From NCBI GenBank assembly GCA_014762625.1, contig JABURQ010000048.1:49044-113043 (forward strand): a stretch of 64,000 nt of DNA, in the 5' to 3' direction. Positions 53,813 through 62,313 of this stretch are shown piece by piece (the first letter of the stretch is position 1; every line of letters begins with the position of its first letter). Both the position numbers and the translations under genes were made by a program. This DNA comes from Planctomycetaceae bacterium (lineage in GTDB: Bacteria; Planctomycetota; Planctomycetia; Planctomycetales; Planctomycetaceae). The notes under the pieces are model-generated. The model was not told the origin of the DNA. It saw nothing but the letters and a program-made list of their open reading frames with translations, and did no database searches.

Positions 53813-56155
53813 TCAGCCGATCGGTTGCAGCGGACACTTCGAGAGGATGAACGTCTCTTCGGTAGCGTCCTCGTCTTCGAATTCAACCGTCACCGTTCGT
53901 CGCGCACCGAAGCCGTCCACCTTCAACACGGTCCCCGTTCCCATCCGAGGATGGCGGACGCGACTGCCGACCGCAAAACCAACCGGCAACTCTTTCCCGC
54001 CGGCGGTACCGTTGAGAAGGTCGGCCCCCGTCATCATTTTGGGGAGTCCGAACTGTTTGAACGGCTGCGGGAAGGACTCGTCGTCGTTATCGTCGCGTCG
54101 CTTGCGGGTCTTTTCCAGTAGCTGTTTCCATTCGAGGTCGGGAGCGGGGGACTGGGTCGATTCGTTCTCGCGGGTGATGGTCAGATCCATCTCGTTGAGA
54201 AAGACGCTGGTGATCGTGCTGAGGGGGCGGCCGCGAAACTCCCGTTGCGACGTCCGTGTGAGATACAACATCTTCTGAGCGCGGGTCATGCCGACAAACA
54301 ACAGCCGTCGTTCTTCCTCGAGTTCCTTCAGCTCTCCCGATTCGAGCGCCCGTTCGTGCGGCAGCAGATTCTGCTCGACTCCCAACACAAAGACGACGGG
54401 AAACTCCAACCCTTTCGCCGAGTGTAGCGTCATCAACGAGACCTGCCCGGAGGCGGATTCGAGCGAATCGACTTCGGACGCCAGAGAGGTCGATTCGAGG
54501 AAGCGTTGAATCGGGCCGGCGTCGTCGAGCGCTTCGCCGTTGTCTTCCAGTTCCTCTTCATAGGCACGATCGAACTGAGCGGCGGCGGTCAACAGTTCCT
54601 CGACGTTCGCGAGTCGTTCGTGATCTTCTTCGAGATCGCTGTACTTCCACTGGTCGAGATAGCCGGTCTGACCGAGCAGGTCCTGCAACAGGTTCTCGAT
54701 GCTGCCGTCGAATTTGTCCTGCAGATTCAGCAGAATCGAAGCAAACTTCCGGGCGGCCCCGACGCCCCGTTTCGCCATGCGGGGAATCTCTTTCGCCCGC
54801 AGACAGATCTCCAGCAGATTAACGTTGTCTTCCCGGGCGGCGGCGATGAGACGATTCTGGGAGGTCTTGCCAATTCCGCGGAGCGGGTTATTGATGACGC
54901 GTTGGAAGGCGGCGACGTCGTTGGGATTGTGGAGCAGACGGAGATAGGAGAGGACATCCTTAATCTCGGCCCGATCGTAAAATGCGACTCCCGACGCGAC
55001 TTGATAGGGAATACTGTAACGGGCCAGCGCCCGTTCCATGGCCCGCGACAACGCATTCGTCCGATAGCAGATCGCGAAGTCGGACCAGGTACGATCTCCC
55101 GAATCGACTGCCTGTTTCATCATTTGGGCGATGCCGTCCGCTTCGGTCCGTTCGTCGTCAAACCACAACAGTTCGACGGGAGCGCCCTCTTCGTTCTCGG
55201 TGAAGAGTTCCTTGTGGAGTCGTTTGACGTTGTGCTGAATGAGGCTGTCGGCGGCTTTGAGGATTTCCTTGGTGCTGCGGAAGTTGTGTTCGAGTCGGAT
55301 CAGTCGCGTGTCAGCGAAGTCTTCCTCGAATTGCAGAATGTTTTTGATGCGTGCGCCGCGCCAGCCGTAAATCGACTGATCGGGATCGCCGGTCACGCAG
55401 AGATTCTGTTCGTTACAGCACAATCCGCGGACGATCATGTATTGCACGAGGTTGGTGTCCTGATATTCGTCGACGAGAACGTAACGGAATCGCCGGTCGA
55501 GTTGCTCGCGAATCTCGGGACACTCATCGAACAGCCGCACCACGTGCAACAGGAGGTCGTCGAAGTCAACGGCGTTCGCGCGGAGGAGCGCCTGTTGATA
55601 CGCGGGATAGACCCGCGCGACAATCGCGTCGTAATGATTGCCGACCATCTCTTCGTGCCGTTGTAGGTATTCCTCCGGCAGGACGAGATCGTTTTTGAGT
55701 CGGCTGATGCGGGCTCCGACTTTGTGAGGGGGGAAATGGGTCGTGGAGATATCGAGATCCGACATGACGGCGCGGAGAAGTTGGCGCTGGTCGGACATGT
55801 CGAAGATCGTGTAGTTCGGTTGCAATCCCAAAGCAGAGGCGTGTTGCCTCAGGACGCGCGCACAGAAACGGTGAAAAGTACTCACCCAGACGCGCATTCC
55901 CGGCAGGAGTTCCTGCACCCGTTCCGCCATTTCGTTGGCAGCTTTGTTGGTGAAGGTAATCGCCAGCACTTCCCACGGATTGACGCCGTGCTGAACGAGA
56001 TGAGCGATGCGGCGGGTGATGACGCGGGTTTTTCCCGATCCGGGACCGGCCAGCACCAGGAGCGGACCATCCACGTGAGTGACAGCTTCTTTCTGAGGGG
56101 GGGTAAGGTCACGCAATCCAGTCACGCGGTTTCCAACTCCTTCCGGACAGGCCAT
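53813..56155 (-). CDS. UvrD/PcrA-type superfamily 1 DNA helicase
   Basis: A 780-residue SF1A helicase. Motif Q and motif I are LTPPQKEAVTHVDGPLLVLA then GPGSGKTRVITRRI; motif II is VLVDEYQDTN; motif III is GDPDQSIYGWRGA; motif IV is HNFRSTKEIL. Motif VI is VGMTRAQKMLYLTR. The C-terminus has a beta-rich RVRHPRMGTGTVLKVDG element, as in PcrA, that binds RNA polymerase. The protein unwinds DNA 3-prime to 5-prime in repair and replication restart. GGAG lies before the ATG at 56155. The 427 nt upstream to the next gene hold no gene. Confidence 0.94.
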   Translation of the reverse strand: MACPEGVGNRVTGLRDLTPPQKEAVTHVDGPLLVLAGPGSGKTRVITRRIAHLVQHGVNPWEVLAITFTNKAANEMAERVQELLPGMRVWVSTFHRFCARVLRQHASALGLQPNYTIFDMSDQRQLLRAVMSDLDISTTHFPPHKVGARISRLKNDLVLPEEYLQRHEEMVGNHYDAIVARVYPAYQQALLRANAVDFDDLLLHVVRLFDECPEIREQLDRRFRYVLVDEYQDTNLVQYMIVRGLCCNEQNLCVTGDPDQSIYGWRGARIKNILQFEEDFADTRLIRLEHNFRSTKEILKAADSLIQHNVKRLHKELFTENEEGAPVELLWFDDERTEADGIAQMMKQAVDSGDRTWSDFAICYRTNALSRAMERALARYSIPYQVASGVAFYDRAEIKDVLSYLRLLHNPNDVAAFQRVINNPLRGIGKTSQNRLIAAAREDNVNLLEICLRAKEIPRMAKRGVGAARKFASILLNLQDKFDGSIENLLQDLLGQTGYLDQWKYSDLEEDHERLANVEELLTAAAQFDRAYEEELEDNGEALDDAGPIQRFLESTSLASEVDSLESASGQVSLMTLHSAKGLEFPVVFVLGVEQNLLPHERALESGELKELEEERRLLFVGMTRAQKMLYLTRTSQREFRGRPLSTITSVFLNEMDLTITRENESTQSPAPDLEWKQLLEKTRKRRDDNDDESFPQPFKQFGLPKMMTGADLLNGTAGGKELPVGFAVGSRVRHPRMGTGTVLKVDGFGARRTVTVEFEDEDATEETFILSKCPLQPIG

Positions 56156-56582
56156 TTAGCTCCGTTGAGACCGTTTGGGCCGTTTCCGAATTGTACCGAT
56201 CTGTCCTCGAATTCGCGACCGCGAGCTCCCCATCTCACGGGCCATTCGTTCAAAAACAATTACGAAACAAGGGAAATTCGCTCAATGTGATTCTAGGGTG
56301 ATTGCACAATATAATACTGACAGTTAGGATGTGGAATATATGGATTGACTGGTCAGAAGCCGTATAATCCTCAAAGTTTACGGAACCGTTCTGTTTCGGA
56401 AAAAGATTTAACGCTACCGAGTAGGACGGGTTTCGCACAACAATAACACCCCTCGGAAACGACGATAGTTTCTGATGGCTCCCGACGACAGGGGGCGCGA
56501 GAGGAGGCTTCTGCCCGATGGATCGGGGCAGGTCTGATTTATCAGTTCAGATCAATAATGACGCCAGTCAATGGAGTGACTC

Positions 56583-58826
56583 ATGCCGAACACCTATGAA
56601 GGATCGAGAAATACTATGCTCGTTCTGCTGAAATCTACGCTGTTGACTCTCGGGATCGGACTGACGTCCTTGTTCGGTCTCCTTAACACCTCCAACGTCG
56701 CCTGGACCGCGGCCCAAACCGACAGCCCGGGACTCGCCGGCATCCTCGCCCCCGAGCCTCCGACCGGTTTGTGGGAAGATGACTTCCTGACCACGGGAGA
56801 AACGTGGGAAGAATGGGCGCTGGCTGCCGCCGAAGATGTCATGAATCTGTATGCCATCGAGGACGACACGCCTCTCGAAGAACAGAAAGAATTGCTGGCG
56901 GCGGTCGCCGATCGTCTCGACACGATTGAAATCGCGCTGGCGGATGACGCCTACGCCAAGATTCACGAACCGTTGGCGGTTCTGTACGGCAAACTGAAAC
57001 CGCGTTACGACCTGGCCCAGGCGATCTTCGACACCCTCAACACCAACCCCGCTCAAGCCAAGCTCGAACAACTGGCCGCCGATCGGGAAAAAATTGCCGC
57101 CGAACTGACCGATGCGACCGACTACCTCAACAGCCTCAGAGGGGGCGAAGACTGGTTGGCGTATCTGGAACTTTCTGACGCTGCGGACGCACTGTCCGCC
57201 GCGAAAGGACCGAAAGATGTCCTGCAAGCGGTCACACCGGTGGTTCGCAAAGTGAATCAACGCAACAAGCTCGAAGACCAGGTCCAACAGGAGTTTCTCG
57301 GCAGAAAGCCGTTCCTGGCGATCGTCGATGCCGTCAAAGCGTATCGACAAACGACCAACATGAAGGTCGAAAAGAAAGATATGACCGGGTTGCGAGCCGC
57401 ATTGACCAAACTCGTTTCGTCGATCGAATCTTACAACGAATCGAAAGCCTCCGCGGATGCGAAAGCCGTCCACAAGGCATTGGCCGACGTGAAATCACAG
57501 GCTCCCGACGGCGGGGCGCAGGTGGAAGACGCGGTCCGCGCTCACTACCTGAACTACAACCTGCATATCGTGGCCTCGGAAGCTTTTCTCGATAAGGTCG
57601 TCCGCGACAAGCACAACGAATCGAGCAAGGTGAGAGACTACGTTCTCGGAGCCAACGTCAGTGGGACGCAAAAAACCGAAACGACCGTCGGCCTCGACGT
57701 TAAACCGAGCGACGACGGAATTCTCTTCGATCTGGTCCTCAACGGCGTGACCCGCAGCAATACCGCCGGCGTCACCTCGCAAGCCACCGTCTATACCGCC
57801 GGGCGTTATAACTTCACCGGCCGTAAAGAGATCAAGTTCGACGGCGATACTTTCGACGTCGCACCGGCACGCGTCAGCGTCTCGGCTCGTAACAATACGT
57901 ACGCCGCTAGCACTCGTCTCGACGGCGTCCCGATCTTCAGCGGCATCGCTCGCGGAATCGCCAAAAGCGAAGCGGCCAAACGCCGTCCGCAATCGGAAGC
58001 GATCGCTCGTTCGAAAGTCAGGAAACGGGTCGAGCCGGAGTTCAACAAAGAAGCCAACGAGCAATTCGAACAGGTCGAAAAAGATCTCCAGAACGACTTC
58101 TACAAAAACCTGAGAGAAGCGGGATTGTTCCCTTCCGCTCGGAACTTTAAGTCGTCGGACACCCATATCCTGATGGATACTCGCACGATGGCCCCCAACG
58201 AACTGGGCGGCAGTCGCCCGGTGAAAGTCCCTTATGACGGACCGGGAGCCTCAGTCGATCTGCACGAGTCTGCCGTCAACAACACCTTCTCGCAAATGAA
58301 ACTGGCCGGAAAGACCATGACCGAGAAAGAGTTCGGCGATTACCTGCGGAACTTCTTCAACAAAGCATTCGGTCTCAACCTCAAACCGGAGGAGAAAACG
58401 GATTCCTACGACGACAGCGGCGACGATTCGACCGCCTTCGTCTTTACAAAAGAAGATCCGCTCCTGATCCGGTTCAGTGAGAACGAAGTGGAACTGACCA
58501 TTTCCGCCGGATTGAAGCAACAAAGGGATGACGATATTCCCCCCCAACGAATTTCCGTCCCACTCACGTTTGTGGTCGAAGGGGACAAAGTGATCATGGA
58601 AGCCGGCAAGGTAGGTGTCAGTCCGGTTGAAAAACCGGAAAGTCTGCAATTGCAGATCGCCCGCGCCGGAATCATGCGAGGAAAAATCGGAAACGCCATC
58701 AAGCGGCAGGAACTCGACGCCAACGTCGAAATCGCCGATAAGAACGACGATCCCAACGATGATAAAGTCATCACGATCAAGGAAGTCAGCTTCCTGAATG
58801 GTTGGGCTCGCATCATCGTCGAATAG
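56583..58826 (+). CDS. Large exported protein of unknown function (747 aa)
   Basis: The N-terminal signal or anchor is MLVLLKSTLLTLGIGLTSLF, preceded by eleven polar residues. Residues about 60-330 are helical and charged (AKLEQLAADREKIAAELTDA). The rest is rich in beta strands, with EIKFDGDTFDVAPARVSVSA, then GARNN-like loops, and a late PPQRISVPLTFVVEGDKVIM. One segment, SGIARGIAKSEAAKRRPQSE, is basic. I recognise no Pfam-type family, though it has the look of a conserved planctomycete envelope protein. GGAG nine nucleotides before ATG 56583 sets the start. A perfect terminator follows 27 nt past the stop, so it is a single-gene or last-gene transcript. Confidence 0.75.
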   Translation: MPNTYEGSRNTMLVLLKSTLLTLGIGLTSLFGLLNTSNVAWTAAQTDSPGLAGILAPEPPTGLWEDDFLTTGETWEEWALAAAEDVMNLYAIEDDTPLEEQKELLAAVADRLDTIEIALADDAYAKIHEPLAVLYGKLKPRYDLAQAIFDTLNTNPAQAKLEQLAADREKIAAELTDATDYLNSLRGGEDWLAYLELSDAADALSAAKGPKDVLQAVTPVVRKVNQRNKLEDQVQQEFLGRKPFLAIVDAVKAYRQTTNMKVEKKDMTGLRAALTKLVSSIESYNESKASADAKAVHKALADVKSQAPDGGAQVEDAVRAHYLNYNLHIVASEAFLDKVVRDKHNESSKVRDYVLGANVSGTQKTETTVGLDVKPSDDGILFDLVLNGVTRSNTAGVTSQATVYTAGRYNFTGRKEIKFDGDTFDVAPARVSVSARNNTYAASTRLDGVPIFSGIARGIAKSEAAKRRPQSEAIARSKVRKRVEPEFNKEANEQFEQVEKDLQNDFYKNLREAGLFPSARNFKSSDTHILMDTRTMAPNELGGSRPVKVPYDGPGASVDLHESAVNNTFSQMKLAGKTMTEKEFGDYLRNFFNKAFGLNLKPEEKTDSYDDSGDDSTAFVFTKEDPLLIRFSENEVELTISAGLKQQRDDDIPPQRISVPLTFVVEGDKVIMEAGKVGVSPVEKPESLQLQIARAGIMRGKIGNAIKRQELDANVEIADKNDDPNDDKVITIKEVSFLNGWARIIVE

Positions 58827-58853
58827 TTGACACGAGGCGTTCCCTCATCGTTC

Positions 58854-58893
58854 AACACCGGCGAGACCTCAACTCTCGCCGGTGTTTTTTTTT
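58854..58893 (+). terminator. Strong intrinsic terminator
   Basis: AACACCGGCGAGA (58854-58866) and TCTCGCCGGTGTT (58874-58886) form a perfect 13-bp stem around a 7-nt loop, followed by an unbroken T run to 58893. Confidence 0.95.
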
Positions 58894-59041
58894 GCGCCCA
58901 AACGTTTTGCTGATCACGACTTGTAACCGGTCTTGCTCGATTCCTCCCGAGAAACTACAACTCGAAACCTCACCTCGCGGCGTTCGTCCGCATTTCGAGA
59001 TCCCTCCATTATTCATCCAGTTCCAGCAAGAATTGAGACGC

Positions 59042-60445
59042 ATGGATTCCGTTCGGAACATCCTGACTCCCATACTTACGCATTGGAAAAACGCACCACT
59101 TCTGCACCGCGCCCTCGCGGGAGCAGCAGCGGCGATCGTGCTGATGGGACTCCTCCTTCTCGGTGCGAAACCGGGACAAACTCACTACGTCCCTCTGTCT
59201 CTCGGGAAACAATTCTCGCTGGAAGATCTGACCCGCATCGAGACATCACTGCGCGAACAGCAACTCACCAGCTTCAAACGGGACGGCCAGCAGATCCTCG
59301 TCCCCGAAGCGGAACAAACCGCTTATGACGCCGCGCTGTTGAAAGAGAATCAATTGCCGCGTGACTGGGCCTCGGAGTGGGAGACGAAGTATGAGCAGAC
59401 GAATCCGTTTACCAGTTCACGCAAGTTGCAGATGCTGAAAGAAATCGCGCTGGCGAAAGAACTGAAACGAATCATTCAGGGACTCGACGGCATCGCGGAA
59501 GCCAATGTCGTCTGGGCGGAAACCGAGACCAAAACCTGGCCCGCGCGAGGACGGAAAGTGACCGCCTCCGTCAATATCCGTCCCGAACCGGGACAGAAAC
59601 TCGCCGATCAGACCATCCGGGCGATTCAATTCTCCGTCGCCAACATGGTCCCCAATCTCGAACCGCAGGACGTCGTGGTGCTCGATTACGCCGCCGGACG
59701 TCATTATCAGATGCATCCCGAACAGGCGCGCTTCGAGACCGACCTCGATCAATGGGTCGATCGCGAACTGAGTCGCTGGCAGACGACCCTGTTACCCGCG
59801 TTACAACATCACTGGTCCGAAGCGACTCTGCAGGTCCAGCTGCAGACGGAAGCCTTTCGACAAACGGCCTGGCAACTCGCGCAGGCACAAACCGACGCCA
59901 CACAGCAGCAGAACGTTCCCCAACTTCTCCCTGTGGAACGAGAACTCCGACATCGGTTCCCGGAATTCCTCTCTCTGAAGATCGATCTCCCTCACGGCAC
60001 CGAACCGACGGACGAAATGCCTCTCAAAGAGGAAATTCACGCCGCCCTGCTCGGCTGGTTGCCGAGTTCGTTTCAGTCGCGACAACTGGAAGTCCACGTC
60101 CCCGAACACCAACACGTGACCGAAGTCGCCCCAACGGAACCGGAATCCCCGGCGATGAAATCGTGGCAACCGGTCCTGATGGTCGGTCTGGTGGGAGCGT
60201 TACTATTCGTCGTCAGCCGACAACTGCGGAGTGAAAAACCGGAATCGCGCGGCCCTCGTGTCGACGCTTCCGAAGAAGAACGTCTGCCCGATGTCGAACA
60301 ACCAACGGAACCGCCGGAATCCTCCCCAGCGAAAACTAACGCCGCTCCCCTCAATCCGCTCGGCGATCCGGAACTGGTCGCCGGTGTACTGAAACAATGG
60401 CTGGGGCAATCTCAACAAGCGACGAATCATCAGGATGAAGAGTGA
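59042..60445 (+). CDS. FliF-like (YscJ/FliF) ring protein, short and divergent
   Basis: A 467-residue protein with the FliF layout: a membrane helix (RALAGAAAAIVLMGLLLLGA, about 22-41), then a YscJ/FliF ring-building domain (about 50-215). Matches to the family include VPLSLGKQFSLEDLTRIETS, DGQQILVPEAEQTAYDAALL and ALAKELKRIIQGLDGIAEAN. A second helix (PVLMVGLVGALLFVVSRQL, about 376-394) precedes an acidic tail. The tail ends in GDPELVAGVLKQWLGQ, like the FliG-binding end of FliF. Flagellar FliF is usually 520-580 residues, so the middle region is reduced. The start at 59042 lacks a clear Shine-Dalgarno site. It overlaps the FliG-like gene by four nucleotides; no other flagellar gene is near. 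Confidence 0.75.
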   Translation: MDSVRNILTPILTHWKNAPLLHRALAGAAAAIVLMGLLLLGAKPGQTHYVPLSLGKQFSLEDLTRIETSLREQQLTSFKRDGQQILVPEAEQTAYDAALLKENQLPRDWASEWETKYEQTNPFTSSRKLQMLKEIALAKELKRIIQGLDGIAEANVVWAETETKTWPARGRKVTASVNIRPEPGQKLADQTIRAIQFSVANMVPNLEPQDVVVLDYAAGRHYQMHPEQARFETDLDQWVDRELSRWQTTLLPALQHHWSEATLQVQLQTEAFRQTAWQLAQAQTDATQQQNVPQLLPVERELRHRFPEFLSLKIDLPHGTEPTDEMPLKEEIHAALLGWLPSSFQSRQLEVHVPEHQHVTEVAPTEPESPAMKSWQPVLMVGLVGALLFVVSRQLRSEKPESRGPRVDASEEERLPDVEQPTEPPESSPAKTNAAPLNPLGDPELVAGVLKQWLGQSQQATNHQDEE

Positions 60446-61062
60446 TGGACGATTTTCAAAAAGCCGCTCTGCTGCTGAAACATCTCGCCCCGACTGAACG
60501 TACGCAGATTCTCTCGCAACTCGAGACCGAACAGCGAGAAGCGATCGAATCACAGATCGCACAAGCCCCCGATATATCGGAAGCGGAACTGGTGGGAATC
60601 GTCGCCGAGTATCAAACCTGGCTGCGTCAACTTCAATCTTCCGATCCCCCTGCGTCACCGAATGTCGAACCTCGGGAATCCGCCGAGCCGGTCGCCTGTT
60701 TGACCGATTCGCGGGATCTGGTGCGCCTTAAGGAACTTCTGATCCGCGAACCGGGCACGGTGCAAGCGGCGGTCCTGTGCCACCTCGCCGAGCCGACTGC
60801 ACGGAAACTCTTTCACGCCTTCGATGAACAACAGCAGGCGGAACTCGTCGAACGTCTCCCTCAACAGCGCCCACTCTCGCCACTCGTCTGGGACGAACTC
60901 TCTCTGGCGTTGAATGAGGCGACCACTCCTCAATCATCGCAGCACGAACGCGGCCAGCAGTTGCTCAAGCAGTTGATCTCCCAAGACGCCGCAGCCGGCG
61001 TTCAGGAGGGATCGCTCAGCGACGCGGAACAGGCACTGGTGGAGAAGATGAAGGACGATTGA
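60442..61062 (+). CDS. FliG-like protein, short and divergent
   Basis: A 206-residue cytoplasmic, all-helical protein. The first 25 residues (FQKAALLLKHLAPTERTQIL) match the FliG N-terminal domain that packs on FliF, and a second similar unit appears at about residues 90-150 (RLKELLIREPGTVQAAVLCH, then LAEPTARKLFHAF). FliG is normally about 330-340 residues with a C-terminal domain that contacts the stator; that torque region with its charged helix is not recognisable here. The TGATG junction with the FliF-like gene indicates translational coupling and a 1:1 complex. The assignment rests on the N-terminal pattern and on the partner gene. Confidence 0.65.
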   Translation: MMDDFQKAALLLKHLAPTERTQILSQLETEQREAIESQIAQAPDISEAELVGIVAEYQTWLRQLQSSDPPASPNVEPRESAEPVACLTDSRDLVRLKELLIREPGTVQAAVLCHLAEPTARKLFHAFDEQQQAELVERLPQQRPLSPLVWDELSLALNEATTPQSSQHERGQQLLKQLISQDAAAGVQEGSLSDAEQALVEKMKDD

Positions 61063-61074
61063 AAAGTCCTCACT

Positions 61075-61521
61075 TCACTCCGGCTTCTCAGAGCGGAGCG
61101 GGAAGATTTCCACTTCCAGTTCGGGAACGATCGTTTCCTCCGAGTCCTCGGAAGATTCGGCGGAAGGATCATTGAGGCTGCTCGGCAGGAGCAGCTCGCG
61201 TTCCTCCACCGGCACGAACGCTTCGCTGTCCGAGGGAGTTGAGATCGAATCATCGGTGGAAGCAGAATGAGTGGGGATCGGTTGCTCCGGTCGCAGAGTC
61301 AACACCAGCAGGCAACAGATCGTCGAAACCGCCACCGCCATATAGGCGGCCAGTTGACGCGATTGTCTGGACGACGTCGGTAACTTGGCCACTTCGTGCG
61401 ACAGCGATGCGGTAGGACGGGTCGGCTCTTCCGACCGGAACTCGGCCGGGACTTCGCTGGCAAAGAACCGTTGCAGCAGTCCTTCCACATCGCGTTCCGA
61501 AAGCGGGGTGCGTTCAGTCAT
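61075..61521 (-). CDS. Single-pass membrane protein, probable anti-sigma partner
   Basis: A 148-residue protein with a cytoplasmic N-terminus of about 55 residues (LSERDVEGLLQRFFASEVPA), one membrane helix (LAAYMAVAVSTICCLLVLTL) and an acidic, Ser-rich outer tail. It overlaps the ECF sigma gene by eight nucleotides, the common sign of a sigma/anti-sigma pair. No zinc-binding anti-sigma motif is present. It converges with the FliG-like gene with 12 nt between stops. Topology matches the partner at 16843-17478, but sequence similarity is slight. Confidence 0.7.
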   Translation of the reverse strand: MTERTPLSERDVEGLLQRFFASEVPAEFRSEEPTRPTASLSHEVAKLPTSSRQSRQLAAYMAVAVSTICCLLVLTLRPEQPIPTHSASTDDSISTPSDSEAFVPVEERELLLPSSLNDPSAESSEDSEETIVPELEVEIFPLRSEKPE

Positions 61522-62035
61522 GTTGAAAACCCAGTTGTTCCAGTTCGTCCGCGAGTCGTTGTCGTGCCCGAGTCAACCGCATATCGATGGCGGCCGCGGA
61601 AGTACCTAACGTGTCACCGATGCGTTGCGATGTCCAATTGAGGGCGTAGCGAAGAATCAGCACTTCGCGATCCCCTTCCTTCAATCGTTGCAAGGCATCC
61701 CGTATCTGTTCCTGTCGTTCGCTGTCGAGAAGAGCGACGATCGGTTCGGCCTGATCGGCGGGATTGATGTCGAGCATTTCGGTTTTGATCACCGAATTCA
61801 CCTTGCGGCGTGCCTGATCCCGCAGCCAGTTGCGCCCGACCTGTAACAGCCAGGCCCGTCGATCCCGGATCTCCTCGGTTTGTTGTTGCAGTTTCAAAAA
61901 GGATTCGTGAACGGCGTCCTGCGCGCGTTCGGCGTTCCCGCAATGGGCATAAAACAAGGCCCACAATTCGCGCGCCTGTTCCCGATAGAGGGAGCCCAGC
62001 GGCGAATCCGCATCGGCGGACGGCAACGATGTCAT
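61514..62035 (-). CDS. ECF-type RNA polymerase sigma factor
   Basis: A 173-residue sigma-70 family protein. Region 2 includes AERAQDAVHESFLKLQQQ and RRAWLLQVGRNWLRDQARRK; region 4 includes LKEGDREVLILRYALNWTSQ and a helix-turn-helix ending AIDMRLTRARQRLADELEQL. I chose ATG 62035 with GGAAG upstream; the frame extends to 62209 but the added leader is not sigma-like. It is co-transcribed with its membrane partner and convergent with the FliF/FliG-like pair, which might be a target, though nothing in sequence shows this. Confidence 0.9.
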   Translation of the reverse strand: MTSLPSADADSPLGSLYREQARELWALFYAHCGNAERAQDAVHESFLKLQQQTEEIRDRRAWLLQVGRNWLRDQARRKVNSVIKTEMLDINPADQAEPIVALLDSERQEQIRDALQRLKEGDREVLILRYALNWTSQRIGDTLGTSAAAIDMRLTRARQRLADELEQLGFQHD

Positions 62036-62313
62036 ACTCACTTCCGTTTCTGATCGATCGTGGAAACGGGCCGGAAACAGGCCTCTCGGTCCTCCCCGAC
62101 ACCAGACAAGACGCTTCACCGGATCGACTCTAACAGTTTTCCAACGCTGATTCTCGCGAAATCCGAACCGACTCCAAGCCGTGATATCCCCCCCGGTCTG
62201 TCTCTTCATCCTCTTTTCACAGGCGGGTTTGCGTGATTCTGTGCCGGCTGTTTATAATCCGCCTACACGCTCTCGACTCACTTCATCGACCGTAAACATA
62301 AGACATTCTCGAT

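Noticed and set aside
54506..55666. 386-codon plus-strand frame
   Set aside because: Antisense to the UvrD helicase, with no motif of its own.
59042..61062. Type III secretion (YscJ/SctJ) assignment for the FliF-like gene
   Set aside because: Two membrane helices and the FliG-binding-like tail fit FliF, whereas SctJ is shorter, usually a lipoprotein and not paired with a FliG-like gene.
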